Shown piece after piece: positions 60,264 to 64,000 of a stretch of DNA of 64,000 nucleotides; position 1 is the first letter of the stretch, and each line of letters begins with the position of its first letter. Source of the DNA: Glycomyces terrestris (lineage in GTDB: Bacteria > Actinomycetota > Actinomycetes > Mycobacteriales > Micromonosporaceae); assembly GCF_003933745.1 (NCBI RefSeq), contig NZ_RSEB01000001.1, positions 744,001-808,000 on the forward strand. The letters are read 5' to 3'. Below the pieces are notes generated by a model. That model was given only the letters and a program-made list of their open reading frames with translations. It had not been told where the DNA came from and ran no database searches. Both the position numbers and the translations under genes were made by a program.

Positions 60264-61214
60264 GTGACTTCCGTACAGCCTGAAGGACGCCGGATGCTGC
60301 GCCTCGAAGTGCGCAACGCCCAGACCCCGATCGAGAAGAAACCCTCCTGGATCAAGGTCAAGGCCAAGACCGGACCCGAGTACACCGAGCTGCGGGGCCT
60401 CGTCAAGAGCGAGGGGCTGCACACGGTGTGCCAGGAGGCCGGGTGCCCCAACATCTACGAGTGCTGGGAGGACCGCGAGGCGACGTTCCTCATCGGCGGC
60501 TCCCAGTGCACCCGCCGCTGCGACTTCTGCCAGATCGACACCGGCAAGCCCGGCCCGCTCGACCGGCTGGAGCCGCTCAAGGTCGCCGAGTCGGTCAAGA
60601 CGATGGGCCTGAAGTACGCCACGGTCACCGGCGTCGCCCGCGACGACCTCGACGACGGCGGCGCCTGGCTCTACGCCGAGACCGTGCGCCAGATCCACGC
60701 GGCGATCCCCGGCTGCGGCGTCGAGCTGCTCATCCCCGACTTCAACGCCGAGCCCGACCAGCTCGCGGAGGTGTTCTCCTCCCGCCCCGAGGTGCTCGCG
60801 CACAACGTGGAGACCGTGCCGCGCATCTTCAAGCGCATCCGCCCCGCGTTCCGCTACGAGCGGTCCCTCGAGGTCATCACCAGGGCCCGCGAGGACGGCC
60901 TGGTCACCAAGTCGAACCTGATCCTCGGCATGGGCGAGACCCGCGAGGAGATCTCGCAGGCGCTCCGCGACCTGCACGCGGCCGGGTGCGAGCTCATCAC
61001 GATCACCCAGTACCTGCGCCCCACCAAGCGCCACCACCCGGTGGACCGCTGGGTCAAGCCCGAGGAGTTCGTGGAGCTGTCGGCCGAGGCCGAGGAGATC
61101 GGCTTCGCGGGCGTCATGAGCGGCCCCCTGGTGCGCTCCTCGTACCGGGCCGGGCGCCTGTACCAGCAGGCGATCCAGGCCAGGAGCGAAGCCCGCACCG
61201 ACGCGCTCGCGTGA
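60264..61214 (+). CDS. lipA: Lipoyl synthase
   Basis: 316 residues. The auxiliary cluster Cys are 56, 61 and 67 ([13 protein letters not shown]) and the radical-SAM cluster Cys are 82, 86 and 89 ([11 protein letters not shown]). It inserts two sulfurs into the octanoyl arm of lipoyl domains such as that of the pyruvate dehydrogenase E2. GTG 60264 follows a -10 hexamer by 6 nt, so the mRNA is probably leaderless. DUF4191 follows after 21 nt with its own -10. Confidence 0.97.
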   Translation: MTSVQPEGRRMLRLEVRNAQTPIEKKPSWIKVKAKTGPEYTELRGLVKSEGLHTVCQEAGCPNIYECWEDREATFLIGGSQCTRRCDFCQIDTGKPGPLDRLEPLKVAESVKTMGLKYATVTGVARDDLDDGGAWLYAETVRQIHAAIPGCGVELLIPDFNAEPDQLAEVFSSRPEVLAHNVETVPRIFKRIRPAFRYERSLEVITRAREDGLVTKSNLILGMGETREEISQALRDLHAAGCELITITQYLRPTKRHHPVDRWVKPEEFVELSAEAEEIGFAGVMSGPLVRSSYRAGRLYQQAIQARSEARTDALA

Positions 61215-61222
61215 CACGCCGG

Positions 61223-61228
61223 TAGACT
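61223..61228 (+). promoter_or_regulatory. -10 element TAGACT of the DUF4191 gene, leaderless
   Basis: Ends 7 nt before ATG 61236, 9 nt past the lipA stop. Confidence 0.55.
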
Positions 61229-61235
61229 TGACGGC

Positions 61236-61931
61236 ATGGCAAAGCAGCAGGAAAAAGAGACGTTCGGGTCGCGCCTGAAGACGATCGGGATGGCGGTCAA
61301 GTTCACCAACCAGCGGGACAAGCTGTTCCTGCCGTTGGCGGCCGCCGCGATCCTGCTGCCGTTCGTGATCGTCACCGCGCTGGTGATCTTCCTCGACTTC
61401 AGCCTGCTGTGGTACATCAGCGCCCTGTTCGTGGCGCTGCTCGCGGGCCTGATCGTGCTCAACATGCGCACGAGCAAGGTGGTGAACCAGGAGGCCGTCG
61501 GGAAGCCGGGCGCGGCGTACGCGCTCATCGACGGCATCCGCGGCTGGACCGTGACGCCCGGCGTCGCGGCCCTCTCGGAGACCCAGATGGTGCACCGCGC
61601 GGTCGGCAAGGCCGGCGTGGTCCTCCTCGGCGAGGGCGGGCCGAAGGTCCGCAAGCTCCTCGGCCAGGAGAAGAAGCGCATCTCGCGCGTGGTCGGCTCG
61701 ACCCCGGTGTACACGTTCCTCGTGGGCGAGGCCGCGGGCGACGACTTCTCGGTGACCGAGGTCCGCAAGCGCCTGATGAAGCTGCCGAAGAACATCGACT
61801 CCAAGGCCGCGAACCACATCGCGAAGCGCCTCGACGCGCTCGGCATCGGCATGGCGATCCCGAAGGGCCCCATCCCGACGAGCGTCAACCAGGGCCGCGC
61901 GGCCCGGCGCGCGATGCTCCGCGGGCGCTAG
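61236..61931 (+). CDS. DUF4191 domain membrane protein
   Basis: 231 residues. Two membrane helices (about 32-53 and 57-76) follow a basic N terminus; the cytoplasmic part has LIDGIRGWTVTPGVAAL and KAGVVLLGEGGPKVRKLL and is basic at its end. This actinobacterial family usually sits behind lipA, as here, and has no known function. ATG 61236 is placed by the promoter spacing; no ribosome site is present. Confidence 0.9.
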   Translation: MAKQQEKETFGSRLKTIGMAVKFTNQRDKLFLPLAAAAILLPFVIVTALVIFLDFSLLWYISALFVALLAGLIVLNMRTSKVVNQEAVGKPGAAYALIDGIRGWTVTPGVAALSETQMVHRAVGKAGVVLLGEGGPKVRKLLGQEKKRISRVVGSTPVYTFLVGEAAGDDFSVTEVRKRLMKLPKNIDSKAANHIAKRLDALGIGMAIPKGPIPTSVNQGRAARRAMLRGR

Positions 61932-61953
61932 ACGCGCACCGCCGCAACGGCAT

Positions 61954-61988
61954 CGGCCCGGCCGGGGACTCCCCCGGCCGGGCCGTTT
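61954..61988 (+). terminator. Intrinsic terminator after the DUF4191 gene
   Basis: CGGCCCGGCCGGGG, loop ACTC, CCCCGGCCGGGCCG and then TTT: a 14-bp perfect stem. Confidence 0.8.
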
Positions 61989-62192
61989 CGCGTTCGGGCC
62001 CTTAGCCGCGGGCCCGGGCGCTGCGGCGGACGGGCTCCCCTGCGGGGATCTGGAATCGCGTGTGCTCCGGCGGCCCGGCCTCCGCGGGCCCGGAATGTCG
62101 CACCCGGCGGGCATCCTGGGTGATTCGGGGGCTCTCGATACCGGGCCGGGCGGCGCACGGCCCTGCCCTGGAACCGGCCCGCGCAGCACGCG

Positions 62193-62225
62193 AAAACGGG
62201 CCCGCCCTCGTCAGGCGCGGCCCGT
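62193..62225 (-). terminator. Intrinsic terminator after the DUF3040 gene
   Basis: On the minus strand ACGGGCC pairs with GGCCCGT and is followed by TTTT, 30 nt past the stop. Confidence 0.65.
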
Positions 62226-62254
62226 CGCTCGCGTGCGTGTGTGACCGGTGCAGG

Positions 62255-62665
62255 TCAGAAGATGTCGCCGTTGTCGCGGCGGCGGCGCCAGCGCTCCTCC
62301 ATGCGGGAGGTGAACCCGCCGGGCTTGGCGCCCTTCGAGCCCCCGGTGGTCCTGGTGGCCTTCCCGTCGACGGCCTTGAGCTTCACGTTCGTGCCGCGGC
62401 GCTGCGCCCACAGGCCCAGGATGAGGCCGCCGAACATGAGGACCGCGCCGATCGGGGCGCCCCACTTGGCCACGTTCCCGCCGGCGATCACCGTGCCGAT
62501 GACGGCGACGATGCCGATGACCGTGACGACCCCGGCCAGGATCAGCCTGCGCCGGGTCACATGCGCCGGATCGTGGGCGCGCACCGCATTGGCGAACTGC
62601 GGGTCTTCAGACAAGGACTGCTCGATTTGCTCGAACAGACGTTGCTCGTGGTCGGAGAGCGGCAC
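62255..62665 (-). CDS. DUF3040 family membrane protein
   Basis: 136 residues. MPLSDHEQRLFEQIEQSLSEDPQFA is the invariant start; two membrane helices (about 42-62 and 70-88) and a basic tail follow. The family is limited to actinobacteria and typically lies near the division cluster, with unknown function. GGAGG is 7 nt before GTG 62665. dinB lies upstream on the same strand. Confidence 0.93.
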   Translation of the reverse strand: MPLSDHEQRLFEQIEQSLSEDPQFANAVRAHDPAHVTRRRLILAGVVTVIGIVAVIGTVIAGGNVAKWGAPIGAVLMFGGLILGLWAQRRGTNVKLKAVDGKATRTTGGSKGAKPGGFTSRMEERWRRRRDNGDIF

Positions 62666-62824
62666 GACACTCCTCCTGCACTAGTCTCGACGGGACCTCC
62701 CGAGGCCCCGGTGCTTGTAGTCCAAGTCTACGAGGCTTTCGCCCGAGGCGGAAGGCAGTTCGTCCTTGAATCGGTCCGTTCTGCCCCTGCGGTCCCCGGC
62801 CGGGGTCCCTCGGTGCGGCGGCGC

Positions 62825-64000
62825 TCACCTGGCCGGGTTCCCCGGATCGCGGGTGTCTACACGCGAGTCTCCGCGCGCCAGCCGGCCGGCCGAGCGGACC
62901 GCGCCCTTGCCGAACTTCGCGGTCGCCTTGTCCATCACCGCTTCGATGTCGCGCCAACCGTGTTCGGGTTCGCCGAGGGCGACCTGCCGCCCGACCGCGG
63001 CCGCCTCCACGAGGTGGTCGAGCTTCACGCCGATGAGACGCACCGGCGCGGTGGCGGCCGCGTCGGCCATCTCCCGGGCCGCCTCGTAGATCTCGCGGCC
63101 TACATCCGTGTGAGCCGCGAGCATCCGCGAGCGCGTGATGGTGCGGAAGTCGCCGAAGCGGATCTTCACCGTGACGCCGCGCCCGGCCCAGCCCGCCGCG
63201 CGCGCCCGGGACGCGACCTTGCGCGAGAGTTCGAGCAGCACCGGGCCCCACACGGAGGCGTCGGGGGCGTCGTGCCCGAACGTGGTCTCGTTGCTGATCG
63301 ACTTCTCGACCCGCTCGGGCCGGACCGGCCGCGGGTCGATGTTCCGCGACAGCGCGTACAGGTGCTCGGCGCTCGCGGTGCCGACCGAGGAGGCGAGGCT
63401 GTCGACATCGAGGCGGGCGAGGTCGCCGACGGTGCGCAGGCCGAGGCGGGTGAGCTTCTCGGCGGTCTTCTCGCCGATCCCCCACACGGCCCGGACGGGC
63501 AGGCGGTGCAGGAACTCGAGCTCGGTGGCCTTGGCGACGACGCCGAGGCCGTCGGGCTTGGAGGCCTCGCTCGCCAGTTTCGCCATGAACTTGGTGGAGG
63601 CGATGCCGACGGTGCAGGTGATGCCGTGCTCGGCGCGGACGCGCTCGCGGATCGAGCGGGCGATCTCGACGGGCGAGCCGATGAGGCGGCGGGCCCCGGC
63701 GAGGTCGAGGAACGCCTCGTCGACCGAGATCGGCTGCACGTGGGGCGTGTACTCGCGGAAGATCGCCATGATCTGGCGCGAGACCTCCCCGTAGGAGGTC
63801 GTGGGGGTCATGAACACGCCGTGGGGGCAGCGGCGGCGCGCGATCGCGGTCGGCAGCGCGGAGTGCACGCCGTACTCGCGGGCCTCGTAGGAGGCGGCCG
63901 CGACGACGCCGCGCGGCCCGAGCCCGGCCACGATGACCGGTTTGCCGCGCAGTGAGGGGTCGCGGGCGACCTCGACGGACGCGAAGAACGCATCCATGTC
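62825..64000 (-). CDS. dinB: DNA polymerase IV, 5' end outside window
   Basis: At least 391 residues are visible. MDAFFASVEVARDP belongs to the first catalytic motif and VQPISVDEAFLDLAG to the second (Asp-Glu); VWGIGEKTAEKLTRLGL is the helix-hairpin-helix of the thumb, and the little-finger domain follows near 240-350. It is a Y-family polymerase that copies damaged templates with low fidelity. The family normally has residues such as ILHVD before MDAFFASVE, so the true start lies beyond the right edge. The C terminus ends in DTRDPGNPAR without an obvious clamp-binding motif. Confidence 0.93.
   Translation of the reverse strand, partial: DMDAFFASVEVARDPSLRGKPVIVAGLGPRGVVAAASYEAREYGVHSALPTAIARRRCPHGVFMTPTTSYGEVSRQIMAIFREYTPHVQPISVDEAFLDLAGARRLIGSPVEIARSIRERVRAEHGITCTVGIASTKFMAKLASEASKPDGLGVVAKATELEFLHRLPVRAVWGIGEKTAEKLTRLGLRTVGDLARLDVDSLASSVGTASAEHLYALSRNIDPRPVRPERVEKSISNETTFGHDAPDASVWGPVLLELSRKVASRARAAGWAGRGVTVKIRFGDFRTITRSRMLAAHTDVGREIYEAAREMADAAATAPVRLIGVKLDHLVEAAAVGRQVALGEPEHGWRDIEAVMDKATAKFGKGAVRSAGRLARGDSRVDTRDPGNPAR

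Larger units (their letters stand above)
61932..62254. other. Gap of 323 nt between the convergent DUF4191 and DUF3040 genes
   Basis: It holds one terminator for each gene; apart from these I see no gene or regulatory motif. Confidence 0.6.

Overview
The window is about 72% G+C DNA from an actinomycete (Actinomycetota). The gene order points there: infC-rpmI-rplT-rRNA methylase-pheST, ahpE-DUF3052 beside aceE, a PucR-type regulator directly before fabD-fabH-acpP-fabF, and DUF3040 beside dinB are all typical actinobacterial neighbourhoods. Twin-arginine signals, many GTG starts, DtxR-type iron boxes and many probable leaderless mRNAs agree. Genus cannot be fixed from the sequence; a Streptomyces-, Micromonospora- or Glycomyces-like organism fits.

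Layout. 1-4.1 kb: a sensor kinase cut by the left edge, small membrane proteins, a PAP2 phosphatase and a PBP-like transpeptidase whose catalytic motifs are lost. 4.2-10.4 kb: a minus-strand translation operon (infC with an ATC start, rpmI, rplT, TrmH-type methylase, pheS, pheT). It has a long infC leader with a terminator-like hairpin and a probable internal promoter, leader peptide and attenuator before pheS. 10.5-18.2 kb: PH-domain protein, a VapBC-like pair, aminopeptidase P, aconitase (with an upstream iron-box-like site), a DUF3291 protein behind three spaced palindromes, and a flavoprotein. 18.2-23.8 kb: two tandem endonuclease/phosphatase paralogues, only one exported, an FAD monooxygenase behind paired operators and an iron box, a VLRF1-type release-factor-like protein and a FrnE-like DsbA protein. 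24-41 kb: an accessory region starting at tRNA-Val, with a WXG-like protein, a frameshifted secreted protein, VOC and cupin enzymes under a LysR regulator, a kinase-like protein, a tiny ORF coupled to a three-helix membrane protein, TetR/azoreductase, a GST-like reductase, an LtrA-type protein with a hydrolase, GNAT/TetR, a CDF transporter and a lipoprotein.

41-50.3 kb: central metabolism: ahpE, DUF3052, pyruvate dehydrogenase E1, thioredoxin, fasR and the type II fatty-acid operon fabD-fabH-acpP-fabF, which ends in 35-bp tandem repeats and a terminator. Pyruvate dehydrogenase supplies the acetyl-CoA that the fab operon uses. 50.6-64 kb: DUF418 membrane protein, a PepSY-DyP peroxidase fusion with an internal Tat motif, asnB, a two-component system, purC, lipA-DUF4191, DUF3040 and dinB (cut by the right edge).

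The most interesting signals are the pheST leader, the PepSY-DyP fusion, the pseudo-PBP, two iron boxes, the paired operators at the monooxygenase, and the 51-codon ORF/membrane-protein pair. All functions are read from sequence motifs and synteny; no database search was run.
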